A DNA stretch of 64,000 nt from Liolophura sinensis (lineage: Eukaryota > Mollusca > Polyplacophora > Chitonida > Chitonidae), in contig NC_088301.1 in assembly GCF_032854445.1 (NCBI RefSeq), positions 27,264,402 to 27,328,401 of the forward strand. Direction: 5' to 3'. The position numbers were made by a program, and so were the translations under genes. Below are positions 11,338 through 23,935 of the stretch, piece after piece. Each line of letters begins with the position of its first letter. The first letter of the stretch is position 1. The notes beneath the pieces were generated by a model. It was not told where the DNA came from and searched no databases. It was given only the letters and a program-made list of their open reading frames with translations.

Positions 11338-14300
11338 TGCGTCAAATCCAGATTTCCGTTGTACGAGAATTTGATTGCTGTGTAAGTTACAGACAGATTA
11401 TATTAATCTTTTAATCTTATCAGTTGGTTGACTTTTCCATAGTAACCTGATTGATGAATTGAGAGGTATGTAGACCTATAGGCTTATTGGTCTGTTATAC
11501 ATGTATGTGGTAGGCATGGGCACCAAAGAGGTCGCTGTGAGTTCAAGTCCAGCTCATGCTGGTTTCCTCTCCGATTGTACGTGGGGATGTCTTCAGCAAC
11601 TTGCGTAGGTTTCTCCCGGACTCTGTCCGACTTCTTCCCACCATAATGTTGGCGGCCATCGTATAAGTGAAATATTCTTGAGTACGGCGTAAAACACCAG
11701 TCAAATAAAATAAATAAATTCTGTGTGACTCGTACATAGGCGTTATTAGGGAGTACAGCAAGCTTTGATACTATATAAACCGTCAAAATTCATATCTGTA
11801 TCCGAATCCGAACATGATTGCTAGACGGATTATGTTAATCAACGTAAAATGATTGGCAAATTAGATATATATGTAGGTATGAAGACCTATAGGTATATTA
11901 GTCTATTATACATATACAGCAAGCATGGACTGGCTATAGAAAGCCTTGATTAAGCAGTTTGCGTATACGTATGACACGACTGCCGTTTAGTTAGGGCAGA
12001 CGTAAAGAGTGCTGCGATCATGTAGTGGTCAGTCGGAATGGGACGAAAAGTCATATTTTATCGCATCTGTTCTCTAATTATGATACAAATTTATCGAAAA
12101 TGATTAAGGTTTGGAGGTGTTTTATCTCATATCAAACTCAAACACTGCGCCATTTTCGTAAACCTTACGTCAAGATTGTTCATATGAAGGTTTAAAACAG
12201 ACATCCGCTAAAATAAAAAATTACTTGATTTGAATTAGAATAGGTTAGGCCAATAGTTACTGTTGCCCCGCGGGTATAGCATAATTAGAAATACTATTAT
12301 TTATATACCTCGGTTATATCTCCTATTAACTCAAAATTAACCATAAATTACTAATTCTGCTCCACGGAGTCATCTGGTAATTACAAGGGTAATTGTGTGT
12401 ACATTGCATACTTACATTCTATAATAGTGATGATAAACGGCCGGAAAAACACTTTCTCTGCCGGGTTAAGTATTTGTGTGCAAGGTTGCATGACACGACA
12501 GGTGTATGCAATAATTATATGATATAATACCACAGGACATTTTTTTTTGTATGGGATTTTTTTTATGTGAATTTAACGTTCAGGACTATGCGTAGTAAAC
12601 ACATGCTTGACATTTTGTACAAATTACTCTGTATGTTAATGATGGTTATACACGAGATTCAAGTATGTAAGAGTTTACAACTCAGTTCTCCCTTCACAAA
12701 GCATGTACACCAGCTGTGTACACTTTTATGTGTAGTATGCCTTTGGTACACTACTGGATTGAATGGGATGGTATGTGTGGGGGAGGTGGGGCGGGTAGGC
12801 AGAGGCGAGAGGGAAATGGGTAATTTGGTCATGAATGTCATTATATTCTTTAAAAAATTGATATGAAGTAAATTACGGTGAAAAGGTCGAATGCTGGAGA
12901 TCTGTATAAATTATAAGTATTGTAGGCCTTATGATGACAGGTATCATTAAGTATGTGGGTAGTTTCATGTATTTTACAGTCCGTCAAACATGTAAGCAAA
13001 CTGAATATAGGTGTATTGTCACGAAAACTGCGATTATTTAACATGGGTTAGATTGTAACAAAAATTGGCAGTTGTGTCTGACGTGACGGGGAAAATAGTT
13101 CGTGTGAGATTCTCGTAGGCAGAACTTTTAATTAATAATTTACCCTCAGGTCGATCGACATTCCCGGATGTTCTTTGTACATACGGTTTGATAAAAGGCT
13201 TCCGGCCCCATTCCTATAGCCTACAGACCAACTGACCCGGTAACTCTGTGTGTGTACATACAACAAATGTACATCCATGAACACAGGGACGATTAAATGA
13301 CTTCGGCATGGCCTTGTGCGTACATCTTCCCGGACGTTCTCGCGGTCATATTCAAAGAGGGACCTATATTATGAATGGACTGACGCGTCAGAAAAATACG
13401 GCTAATGTATATTGTTTTATGGTCATCCTTTCCGCATCCAAGAATGGATATAAGCCTCACTCTGATTAGTCGGAAAGTAGAGCCAACCTGTTAAATATTA
13501 TACGCCAAGGCTTACTTACAAGAAATTTAGAATTAGTATAGTAAATTGTTTGGGGACTGTTAATGTTTAAATCCCATGCAACTTTTCAAGCTAGTAATTT
13601 TCTCCGCTTTAAATAGCCGTGGTTCTCACTCTGATTTATTGAACTGAGTCAGAGTTGTGTCCTTGCTTCTAAATGCTCGCGTAGGCGTATTGTGTGCGTA
13701 ACCTGTTGTTTTCACTCAGTCAGGCGTTAATGTTTGTACTGTAAGTCTCAGTTACATTCACAAGGAAATAGTTTTTGTGTATATAATTTCACGTTAAATA
13801 ACTAAACAGGAAACACAAAGGCCAATGTTTTTGATTTCTTTACGGCAGATAAATCAAAGCAACCAGTCGTCTTGGATTGTCAGTCTCGGTTACATACACA
13901 TAAAAATAATTTTCGTGTAATTTCATGCATGTGTAACTCTTACGTCTGTAGGTCAATCAGATGCCTGATGAACGTCGGTGGTTTATACCGGGCACTGGTT
14001 TCCACCAGTCATGAACCTGACCGCCGTGATATAAGTGATATATTCTTGAGTACGGCTTTAAACAATAAAAAGCGTCACTGATTCACGTATAACGAAACAG
14101 GAAACACAAAGACCGAATTATTTCCTTTCCGGCCGTAAATAAAACTTTAATATTAGTATGGTCAACAAGGAAGAAAATAAAATACTGTTAATTACCTTAT
14201 ACATCCTGTAGTGATGAATTTCCTCATATTTGTTGGTAGTGTGAATAGACAAGCTTGGCCCGCCATCATGGCTAAACAAGTTCAAGGTCACTCTTATCTT

Positions 14301-17300
14301 TCTTTATAGATGCACTACTCGTTTCAAATCTAAGAAAGCACAAAACAGGAAAATGAAGAGAAAACAGGAAAATGAAGAGAAAACAGGAAAATGCAAACTT
14401 CATATGAAAACCTGCTGTGAAAAGTTATTTAACATACCTCGTGTCTTTCAAACAGCATTGAAAACTGTTGACCGCTTCTCTTTACATGATTTCGGCCTAA
14501 TTTCATACCTTTTATACTTTTTTATTTCTTTGGTGGTTTATGTTATACGTCCTTTTTGTGAATTGGCCTTGGGATGATTGACTTGGAACGTCCCCAATAG
14601 TTGACAGCTAGCATACGAATGTTTTCTTTCGGTGTTTTTTTTTTATTTTTCTTTAAGTACATTGGAAAATAATTTTTGCGTGGGCATTTGGGGCCAAGTT
14701 TTGCTATAATGGATGCGCGCACATTTCTGTATAAGCATAATCTTAATGTTATGTATATGTCTAATGATAAATTTTATTTTTGCTCAAGTTTGTTGTTTTC
14801 TCCAAACTAAAGCGTTGAACGCTTTTATAACATTTTAACGTTTTAATTATAAATTATTATTGTAATTCAGATTTAACACATGTATTTGGATATAAAGAAC
14901 AAATTTGCATTCAAATAAATTTATTCAGAAAATCTGTGATGGAAATCCGAAATACCCGAGAGTCCATATTACCCCACTTTATCGGACCACTGTGTCCTTT
15001 CTTCATTCTATCAAGTATTATGTATTTTCATTTTCAGGTGCAAGAACCAAATGCTACCAGATATTCAACGAGAAACAATGTTTCTCCACGTCTTCCCCTT
15101 TTACAAATACACTGGGGAAGGCCCCCGAATCCCCGGCTGAACAGAGAGTTACCTTCTCCTTGTACACTCCAAAGAACACCAGATCTGCGCAGCTCCTAAA
15201 TGGGGGAAATCCAAAGAGTATTGCCTCCTCTCGACTCAACCCTAACAAGATGATTCGCGTTATCATACATGGTTTCCGGGACAGAGGAAACAAAGCGTGG
15301 GTCAAAACAATGACCAAAGAGCTGCTGAAAACGGTACAAAACAACCAGTTTTTAGTGTCAAAATTGAAACTTGAATTCAGCGCTTATATTTGGACGTTAG
15401 AAGTTACAACTGCGAACACAGTTATGTTTTTACTTCTGAAGACATTAACTGATATTAATCAGGGGTTTTTTGAAGTTCATAGTTCCATTTTACAAATGGT
15501 CATTTTCCACTATAGGCAGTTCGAGAAGAACAGGTTTGAGCCGAGAATTACCACATTTCAGATACTAGAGGACATCTTGTGCATGGATCATAATTACGCA
15601 TGCGGAAATTTCACATTTCGTTTGATCACATGAGAGGTCCATCATGATGTATTATAAACGCTATAAAATCCATTGCTCCTGTGTTCAGGGTACGTTTTAC
15701 CTCGCACAGTTCAGTGATTTTGAAATTTTCTTGGGTTCTCTGTCTATACCAAATAGATTTTGTAGCATTTCATATATTTAAATGATTGGAGTATTACGCC
15801 GTACTCAAGAATATTTCACTTATACAACAGCAGTATAGTGGAAGAAAACCGGACCGAGCCATGGAGAAACCCTCGACCATCTGTAGGTTGCTGGTGGATC
15901 TCCCAAAGTACAGCTGGAGAACAAGCCAGCATAAACACGACTTTGGCTCGGTAGCACGATAACTCCTCGGGCACGGACATCCCGGTTAGTCATTTCAACA
16001 GGTTATAACTAAAGCAGTTCACTGGTCTGGTATTTAGCTGATTTGCACTTTATAGTGTAATATCTCTGGCGTTGATTTTGCTGGCAGCAAACATGGGCAC
16101 ATGTCAGTGTTTGATGCAGTTAGGATCTAATGTTTCCAAACAAACCCGTCAAATATTTAGCTGAAGATGCTGATATCACAATCTGACATACATTAATGAG
16201 GCTTTATTTCTGTTTTACAGGATGGATCAAACGTAATTGTGGTCGACTGGGAAAAGGGAGCTATGAAGTCGTTCTTGAATTATTTCCAGGCTGCAGCCAA
16301 CACGCGCGTGATCGGCGCAATGCTCGCTAAAATGGTGAAAATCATCTCAACCAGTAAAAAGATTTCTTACAACCGCTTTCATCTGATTGGACACAGCCTT
16401 GGCGCTCACATCGCTGGTTATGCCGGACGAAGATTGTCTGGTCAGATAGGGCGAATTTCAGGTAAGCTGTTCTGCTGATAAATTCATGAAAATCCGCATA
16501 ACCTTTTTAAATATTCGCAAAAACTGAAAGTGTTTTAAACCTATTTCACACTTTGGTATTTCACCTGTGGTTAAGATAGACGGACTATCTTAATCTTGGA
16601 CGTCTCACTTACTATTAAATGGATGTTGTACATCTTCAATGAAAATTTCGGAAAGGTAGTAAACACCTAGTATTAAGCAACAAATATAAAAAATGCACGC
16701 CTGAAATTTACACAGTGGAATCAAACGACTTGTGCATCTCTGTATTTTAGGGCTGGACCCTGCAGGCCCGGCTTTCGAGAAATTCAAGGAGCCAGTCAGA
16801 CTGGACAGAGGGGACGCTAAATTTGTCGACGTGATCCACACCGACGGCGACAAACTCATAAAGGGAGGTAAGTTGTGTTCAACGCCTCAGTCCGTCGAAA
16901 TATGTAACTATACCTAACGCTAAGGCAACCGCGGAAAATAAAACACATCAGGATGTGTTTGCAGATATATAAACTTCATCTATCAGTTACTAGCTAATTT
17001 AAAAATGGTTCTAGTAAGACATACTTGGAAGGTGTTTAACGCCGTGCTCAAAAATTGTTTGATTTACATCAAGTAAAGGACGAGAGATACCGGTATTCGG
17101 GAAGTAAGTCGCCACCCTTCGTCATGCAGTTCATTCTAACACGGTCTAACACGGTGTGTTTTTGTGAATATTTCAGGTGCGGGAACCTTAAAGCCTATGG
17201 GAGATGCGGATTTTTACCCTAATGGCGGTCGAAACCAACCAGGCTGTTCTCAGAAGTTTATTGACCATGTTAAAAACTGGTTCCGTGGTGGCTTCAAAGG

Positions 17301-18005
17301 TATGCAGACAGGTTTCGTGTTATCACCCATCTGACTGTTAATAAGAATTTTGTATTTTCATTTCCCATCCATGAACAGCATCTGTGCTTCCTAGGAGCAC
17401 CTGTAGAGCTCCTCATGTGGATTGCAACATAATATGAAAATTGTATACTCATATTTACATAAAAGCAATACCGAACCAGTGCACCAGCGTCACATGTTTA
17501 TCTGTATCAATTCATTACCGCGTTAATTAAAACGGTAACAAATACTGCACTCCTAAAATAGGGTCGGTCCTCCAGCCGCTGAGACTGCGAGGCTAACTTG
17601 GCAATATTGTTGCCCTATAAAAGGAGCCTCCGTAAAGTGTCAAATGTTCGATAATTTCAAACAAAATTTGTATCGCATGGTCCTATATTTGATTCGCCAA
17701 TTCCGGAATAGAAAGAAAGCTTAGCCAATGAAATGGATGGCATATTTTACTATATTTTTCATATATTACATTTTACCCTGTCTTGTTATAACAAGTATCT
17801 TATTCCGATTTTAGGGCTCACCATGAGTATAAGTTGTGACCACATGCGATCGATTGCCTTCTACACAGAGTCTATCAACACCTCCTGCACGTTCCGCGCA
17901 TGCGGTTCCACCGGATGTTCCAGAATGGGCTTCCACGCCAGTCCCAGCAAGAAAGGATCATTTTCACTAAAAACCAACTCGAAGTCCAAATTCTGTAAAA
18001 ATTAA
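10894..18005 (+). CDS. Pancreatic lipase-like secreted hydrolase, copy 1 (divergent)
   Basis: Six exons: 10894-10951, 15038-15333, 16221-16461, 16751-16867, 17177-17299 and 17815-18005; 341 residues. Exon 1 is a signal peptide ([19 protein letters not shown]). The next part has the CYQ....QCFSTSSPF motif like the mature N-terminus of pancreatic lipases, then [10 protein letters not shown] and the oxyanion-region [11 protein letters not shown]. The nucleophile is Ser177 in GHSLG, the acid Asp201 in GLDPAGPAF and the histidine His288 in CDHMR. The C..C lid loop (PGC to SC, about 24 residues between the cysteines) is of pancreatic-lipase size, favouring triglyceride lipase over short-lid phospholipase A1. 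The C-terminal PLAT domain is absent. Compared with copies 2 and 3 it lacks about 14 residues of the cysteine loop before GCSRMG. Likely a secreted digestive or extracellular lipase; substrate is not shown. Intron 1 is over 4 kb and holds a (TA)n run and SINEs. Confidence 0.9.
11262..11334. repeat. (TA)n microsatellite in lipase 1 intron 1
   Basis: Uninterrupted alternating TA of about 73 bases. Confidence 0.98.
11515..11722 (+). mobile_element. SINE-A copy with tRNA B box
   Basis: Keeps the B-box region (gtcgctgtgagttcaagtcc, agctcatgctgg), the central body (gggtttctcccggactctg) and the 3' end (gtataagtgaaatattcttg, agtacggcgtaaaacacc) followed by (aaat)n. The A-box end is lost. In lipase 1 intron 1. 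Confidence 0.85.
13955..14075 (+). mobile_element. Degenerate SINE-A 3' fragment
   Basis: gaacctgaccgccgtgatat, aagtgatatattcttgagta, cggctttaaacaat. Diverged from the consensus; in lipase 1 intron 1. Confidence 0.6.
15775..15965 (-). mobile_element. SINE-A copy in lipase 1 intron 2
   Basis: Plus strand reads attacgccgtactcaagaat, atttcacttatacaacagca, gaccatctgtaggttgctgg: the reversed SINE-A body, without a clear tRNA head. Confidence 0.75.
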
Positions 18006-18072
18006 AACTCCGACATATTTTTGTCACATGTAATGCAGCTTCAGTATATTTATGTGTACATTTTATCTATGC

Positions 18073-18078
18073 AATAAA
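18073..18078 (+). terminator. Poly(A) signal of lipase gene 1
   Basis: AATAAA 68 bases after the stop codon; a second AATAAA lies at 18106-18111. Confidence 0.6.
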
Positions 18079-18113
18079 GGATATTTTAATTAATTTTATC
18101 TATACAATAAAGA

Positions 18114-18545
18114 CTGGGTTTCCACGCCAGTCCCATCAAGAAAGGATCACCCTCACTGATAACCCACTCGAAGCCTAAGTTCTATTAATATTAAAGTACC
18201 TACATGTTTGTATCACGTCATGCAGCTTCAAATTTGGTAATCATTTTATTTATGTGTAAAATTTGATCTATTCACTAAAGGATATTTGAAATAATTTTAT
18301 TACTGTTCAATATTTGTAAATTTTATCTTTTCACTAAAGAATGTTTCAACAAGATTTAACTGTGTAATGTAAGCAAATGATATCTATGCAATGAAGAAAA
18401 TATTTTAACTAATTTTATAGCTATTTAATATGTGTAAATTTTATCTGTTTAACAAAGAATACCGTAACAAGTTTAACTATGCAATGTGTGTACAGTTTAT
18501 CTATACAGTGAAGTACATTTTAACTAATCTTTGTGGTATATGTGA
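18114..18545 (+). repeat. Duplicated lipase 1 terminal-exon end and 3' UTR, decaying array
   Basis: From 18114 the sequence repeats the end of the last lipase 1 exon: tttccacgccagtccc, tcaagaaaggatca, cccactcgaagcctaagttc against 17928-18000, followed by a diverged copy of the 3' UTR. After about 18340 it breaks into units of roughly 57-60 bp built on ttaactaattttat, gtgtaaattttatct and a final cactaaag/caacaaag-like motif that resembles a decayed aataaag. The coding remnant ends in a changed stop region and is not an exon in use as far as I can tell. Confidence 0.75.
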
Positions 18546-18559
18546 CGAATTTGCAGTAA

Positions 18560-20140
18560 AGACTAAGCATTTCAAGTCCTTGACTCCTGTTATTTTTCAA
18601 AATTGCTGAAAATCGAACAATGTTTACCATAGCTCACCCTTGCTGAAAGCATGTCTTATGATATACAAATGTATGTGAAATCATCGCTTTTATTTGTCAC
18701 GAAAAGATGACAGTTCATAGGCTAAATAGCTGACGACAGTCCACGTGAACATGACGGAGTACGTACATGTATTTCGATAATGCGCAGAACTGCGATAAGG
18801 CCTGGCGTACCAGTAGAGTACAAGCTATCTCCATAAGTCTGGGGTAGACCATGGCGGAGCTTTGTATATTTGAACTTCACTTTGAGCTAATCTTATATAA
18901 TCCAGCAGTTCCACAAGGGTTGAGGCTTTCAGAATAATAGCTGTATGTATGCTGAAATCCACAACAGAACAAAAATGGATTTAACATTATTGAAAACCGA
19001 CGAATCAGCCCCAAAACTTCGAGTTTATTCTCTAACTTGCCTTTGTAAAGTAAGTCAGTTCAGAATAACCAACCGTTTAAAAAAAAACGAAATATCTGGA
19101 AAAGTGTCAAAGTCCATAACTACACAAGAGGGCAACATAATTTATTGAAAATGAACGAAAGAACAGAGTTTCATCTGTAACTTGTCATGGTGAACCCGCG
19201 TACCGAATTTCAGTTTAATATAATACCGTAAAATTCCGAAAAAGGGCAAAACAAAGGCCATTATTTTGTCGAAATTCGAACTTGATTTGTAACTTGTTTT
19301 GAAAAAAATTAGGCTGTTTCTGACTGCAACATACTCGATGCAAAGAAAATTAGAATGCATAAAGACATCAGCATGGAGAGTAAAACCAGAACAGCGAGGA
19401 CATAAATTTAATAGATTGGTGCTTGGTCCAAGGACAACATTTTTTTGCAAATAAGCAGCAGAACAGACAGCTGGGAAGACAGACAGAAAAAGATATACTG
19501 ACAGAAACATGAGCTAGCCTAAATGACCTCAAAATTTCGCCCAGAAAAGTGTATTTTTTGAGGCAAATGAATGTCACAAAATATTATTTTTTTGGTGCTG
19601 AAACTTACAATTTTCCAGCAGAATATCTACTCATGATGCAAGCAACCCTCAAAACACCCTCTAAAATCAATAGAACTCTCAGAATCCAGAGAAATAGGCT
19701 AGTTGTCATGGACGATATTTATGGTCATTTGAGGGTGTTTAGTGGAGGGAAAAATGGTGAATCTGGCTTAAAAATCAAGGAAGTAAGCACACCGCTTAGA
19801 AATGATCTAATCTTCTGCTCAAAGCCACCAGATTGTCAGATGTCAAAAAGGTGACTGGACTGATGACCATATCCAGGATTTTCACACAGACTTCATGAAG
19901 ATGTTCGGTGTGGTAGGCTTCCTGTGTCGTGTAAGTTACGTCATCCCGGGCCGGATTCGGTTGGTGGGGAGATGATTCAGTCAAGTGCATTACTGGGATT
20001 GATTCATCGGGCATTTTCGGTTACCGGCACGGAAATGCTGATATCTGAGTCCATCTCAGATATTCGGATAGCATTCGGAAAAATCGCGAATTGCGTATGC
20101 AAATTAGGTAATGATCCTGTAACAAATCTTTCGCATTTCC
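18560..20140. other. Intergenic stretch without recognised content
   Basis: Several short open frames on both strands (for example 19142-19510 minus and 19549-19854 plus) have no recognisable family motif, and no splice-supported chain could be built. Confidence 0.45.
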
Positions 20141-20147
20141 CTGCATA

Positions 20148-20305
20148 GTCCGTGGCTCAGTTGTATGACCCAGGAGCCCCTCACCAATGCGGTCGCTGTG
20201 AGTTCAAGTCCAGCCCATGTGGACTGGACATCGCTGTGATCGATGACATATATTATTCTTGAGTACGGCGTAAAACACCAATCAAATAAATAAATTAATT
20301 GATTC
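20148..20305 (+). mobile_element. SINE-A copy with tRNA-like head and internal deletion
   Basis: The head reads tccgtggctcagttgtatga, cccaggagcccctcaccaat and gtgagttcaagtccagccca (A- and B-box like). The body then jumps to the 3' end ttcttgagtacggcgtaaaa, caccaatcaaataaataaat. The central domain is deleted. Confidence 0.85.
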
Positions 20306-20774
20306 TTATATTCATGACATGGCTCAAAGAGATACCCTTTTACACATAACTTCTTTGATGGGTCATAGGTCATGTGTTCGCCTGTGGAAGTGTGGGACGG
20401 AGTGTGTTTCAATATTTATCTGTTTATTTTTTTGACTGGTGTTTACCATGCTAACCACCTCGCTCAAGGAGGCCTCTGTTCCCATATTATATTTAAAACA
20501 ATGTGGTTTTCAAATTTTAAAAAGCTTTGAAAATGTCGGTATATTGTTATTGGACTTAGGTTTTCATTATCGCCTGCATCAAAAACTGTATACGGAATGT
20601 TCGTTTAAACATGTTTTTGCCGCGATATGACCGTAACTATACAATAAAAGAGTATTCGTTCACTTTTTGCAGCTCCAGAGTTAAGCAGAATTAGGTGAAA
20701 AAATGGTCCACAATTACTCAAAATACCGAGCTGTCATTTCTGACAAACAATAACGTGAAAACAATACAAGGGAC

Positions 20775-21065
20775 AAGGTCCTTATATACGAGGGATGCTT
20801 ATTCAGACGGTATATGGTTTTATGCAGGTATAAAGCAAACACCACAGCAGCGATCACAGCGTGCTAGTTGCCAAATGGTCACCCGTTACCTGTGAAATCC
20901 AATCTTCTGCCAAGTTACCTCAGTTAGGGATTCTTACTCCACCAACAGAATCACGGTTTACGCAGGCACACGGTACAAAACAATAAAACCAGAGCAGCGA
21001 CAACAGCGTGACAGTTACCAAATGATGACACGTAACTGGTGAAATCAACTTGCACAGCCCAGTAC
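20775..21065. repeat. Unclassified dispersed repeat, two tandem-like copies
   Basis: Two related segments: caccacagcagcgatcacag, cgtgctagttgccaaatggt, cacccgttacctgtgaaatc (20840-20900) and aaccagagcagcgacaacag, cgtgacagttaccaaatgat, gacacgtaactggtgaaatc (20985-21048). Related pieces occur at 1000-1075, inverted at 21635-21720 and 41240-41320, and at 62920-62960. No coding capacity seen. Confidence 0.55.
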
Positions 21066-21929
21066 AACGGCTTAAGCATATCTGGTAAAAAAGTACAAAC
21101 ACAAATTCGCAATGGCGGCGACATCCTCGGGTGTAGAGTTTCGTGTCGTCTTGCACATAGGCCCCTCGTTAAGTGAACGACAAACGTTAGAAGACAGCAT
21201 GCTCAGGTGTAAATTTTAACTGTTTAAGAGTGTTAATATGTGACATTTGTCAGAAAATGTGCAGATCTGTAAATATATCTATCTGTTCCTATTTTTCAGA
21301 GTACAACAACCAGCCCATCAAGACAGCCCTCAGAATGTAGAGAATATTAGCCTGAGGCAGATCAAGAAATGTCCTAATTATATCCTTTTTAATTTGTTTC
21401 AGATTATTATGTAAGGCAATGACGTGGACCAGATCATGGAGAACTTTGTAAATTTGCCACATAACCACTCATACCACAGCCCAAAACAGCCATTTTATAC
21501 TTCTCAGTGGAATCATATCCGACATTTTTAGGGAATTTCTAACAATAGTAGTGTCAAATTAATCATTCAAAATCTAACGCATTTACATGAACACGTAGAA
21601 CAAAGTCCTAACTGAAGGAAACTGACAAGAGGCCCCATTTCACCGGTTACGTGTGAGCATTCGCCAATGATCACACTGTCATCGCTTCACAGGGTTTACT
21701 CGCTATGCTCGGTTCCACAGACAGCTACAGTCTGTATTTAGTATAAATCCACAAATAATATGACTTCTGCAAGTGTTCCTTCAATTTCTTTGTCCACATA
21801 ATGTAAAATATTCTGATTCTAATTCAGAACAAATTCACCGCTTGTGCATGCGCTAAAATATGGAAGCTCTCCCCACTAAACATTCCAGTAAGTTAATTAT
21901 CTGATATTCTTTTTTTTTCTTTTTTTTTT

Positions 21930-22080
21930 TTGATTGTTGTTTTACGCCGTACTCAAGAATATTTCACTTATGAGTCCGGGGGAAACCCACGACCATCCGC
22001 AGGTTGCTGAAAGACCTTCCCACGTACGGCCGGAGAGGAAGCCAGCATAAGCTGGTCTTGAACTCACAGCGACCGCATTT
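21930..22080 (-). mobile_element. SINE-A copy with internal deletion
   Basis: Plus strand reads gttttacgccgtactcaaga, atatttcacttatgagtccg, ggggaaacccacgaccatcc, gcaggttgctgaaagacctt, ccggagaggaagccagcata, cttgaactcacagcgaccgc. The ggcggccagcattatggtgg part is missing. Confidence 0.85.
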
Positions 22081-22089
22081 ATCTGATAT

Positions 22090-23000
22090 TCACATATATA
22101 AAGAAAAATTCCGGTGTCCTTAAATTGTTTGTTTGATTGGGTTCCAACATAATTTTAGTTATATCACCAGGATGTCTCCTTGTAACAACGGGAGCTATCC
22201 CCCCTGGATGCACGTTTTTGCACACAGTCGTTTTTTAAAAAGTATAGTTCCAACAAATGCGGTCCAAAAAATAGCGAATTATTTAAAAAAAAACAAGACC
22301 TCATAAAAATCTCAGCAAAAATTGTAAGTAGCAACGGATGAAAGGATGAAAGTAGTCCTAAGATATTGGATTTTGTAACGATTTTAAATGCATACTTGTG
22401 TGTATACTAATCTTTTGATGTCCAACAGGCACATTGAATTCACGAATCCATCTGAAAACTTTGATCTAACTAACACCCAACAGATGTTCGTTTCTATGAA
22501 CTAACCTATATATCTCCTTATTAGCCGAAGACAATACATATCTCTCAAGGTCACTAAAGAACCGCCAGATATCATTTAAAAAAGTGTTTGTAATGCATCG
22601 ATTACCGTTACCTACAACAATTTCACAAAATAGCAATCAATTCATCGTAAAATTGTACCAAGAAATATAAAATGGAAATTATCGCCCAGCTACATTCATA
22701 TAATCAATAAAAGAGCTTTCTCTCACCCATTTTAACCACAGGCTTAACCTATGTTTACAGTCTTAGTATTTAGTTTTGCGTTTTGGGTCGTTTGAAAAAA
22801 AATGTGCATACTGAGAGCTTCTCTCAGCTTCTAAATGTGTAATGAGGATATTTTCAGGGTGTTATAAAAATACGGTTTATTTCCGATTTTTGTCATTTTG
22901 TACAAAAAGTATATCGGGATGAAATCTAAGCTTTGAGTGCCTTTACCAAATTAAACTGTTTGTTGGATTCTGTGCTTTGGTGATTCGCCAGCAAAGAGTA
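22090..23000. other. Intergenic stretch without recognised content
   Basis: AT-rich sequence with no supported exon, RNA gene or repeat family. Confidence 0.5.
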
Positions 23001-23009
23001 TATCACAAC

Positions 23010-23365
23010 AAACATTGGCCAAGTGGTTAGAAGCGCTCACCTCACTATCGCTGTAGGACAAACCAGGTGTGGATTCAAACTAAATATAGGGCAGGGAATT
23101 TGTATATCGGCCGCTCTCGCTGCTTTTTAAGGGGTTAACGATGTTTGTATGGTTGTTTGCTCAGTTTAAATTTCGTTTATGACCATCTAACTTCCACCAA
23201 TATTATGTACATATAGACATATACGTTACATGTGTAAAAGTTCGTCAGTACTCGGGCACTCCGGTTTCCATGAAAGTGACCAGCATCGTTTATGAGAAAT
23301 TCTTGAGTATGGCGTTCAACAAGAGTAAATAAATGAACTAATAAATAAATAAATAAATAAGAGTG
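23010..23365 (+). mobile_element. tRNA-headed SINE variant with SINE-A-like tail
   Basis: The head reads ggccaagtggttagaagcgc, tcacctcactatcgctgtag and ggtgtggattcaaact (tRNA-like A and B boxes). About 160 bp further come gggcactccggtttccatga, aagtgaccagcatcgtttat, gagaaattcttgagtatggc and (aaat)n. Similar tails at 54220-54310 suggest a subfamily distinct from typical SINE-A. Confidence 0.55.
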
Positions 23366-23877
23366 TCTATTACTACTATGGAAGGTGGATGAGGACATAT
23401 CGCCCCGCGGCCAAGGGCTCAACGAGAACGGTACCACTCGCCCACGATTTGCGGGCCGTGCGGCGAGATGTCCTTATCCGGCCTCCATATACTACCGCAC
23501 AGAGGAAGTTTTCCTGTATACATTTGTCTCGTGCAGATGATGTCACTTTTTCCAGCGAAGTATATTGGGAAACGGCTATCAGCGACCAAATGTCGTCTGT
23601 CAAAGAATAGTCTGAACCATGCGAAGAAAAATGGTCAACGAAGACGACATCTGTTATTTAAGCATTGGTTTCCACTAACACGTTGTACTATTTTTTGAAA
23701 ATCTGTGTCGGTAAACTTTCTAGGTCAATAGTTGTTGAATGTATTAAAATAATTTTCGCCAGTGTCAACATGACGCTCACTCAAAACTGCTTTAGATTTA
23801 ATTAATACGGCAATAAACGATCTGTATCGATTAAGGTTTGTTTGCTGAAGATGATCTACTTTAGGAAACAAGAGCCA

Positions 23878-23886
23878 TATATAAAA
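23878..23886 (+). promoter_or_regulatory. TATA box of lipase gene 2
   Basis: tatataaaa 50 bp upstream of the ATG at 23936, implying a leader of about 20-25 bases. Confidence 0.6.
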
Positions 23887-23935
23887 CGTTCCCAGAAATG
23901 AATTTCAAGATATTCGCACTGTCAAGAAGGCGAAG

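Noticed and set aside
14905-15633. 242-residue single-exon protein
   Set aside because: Only 15038-15333 is coding (lipase 1 exon 2); the rest is intron read-through on both sides, as shown by the acceptor and the gtaca donor.
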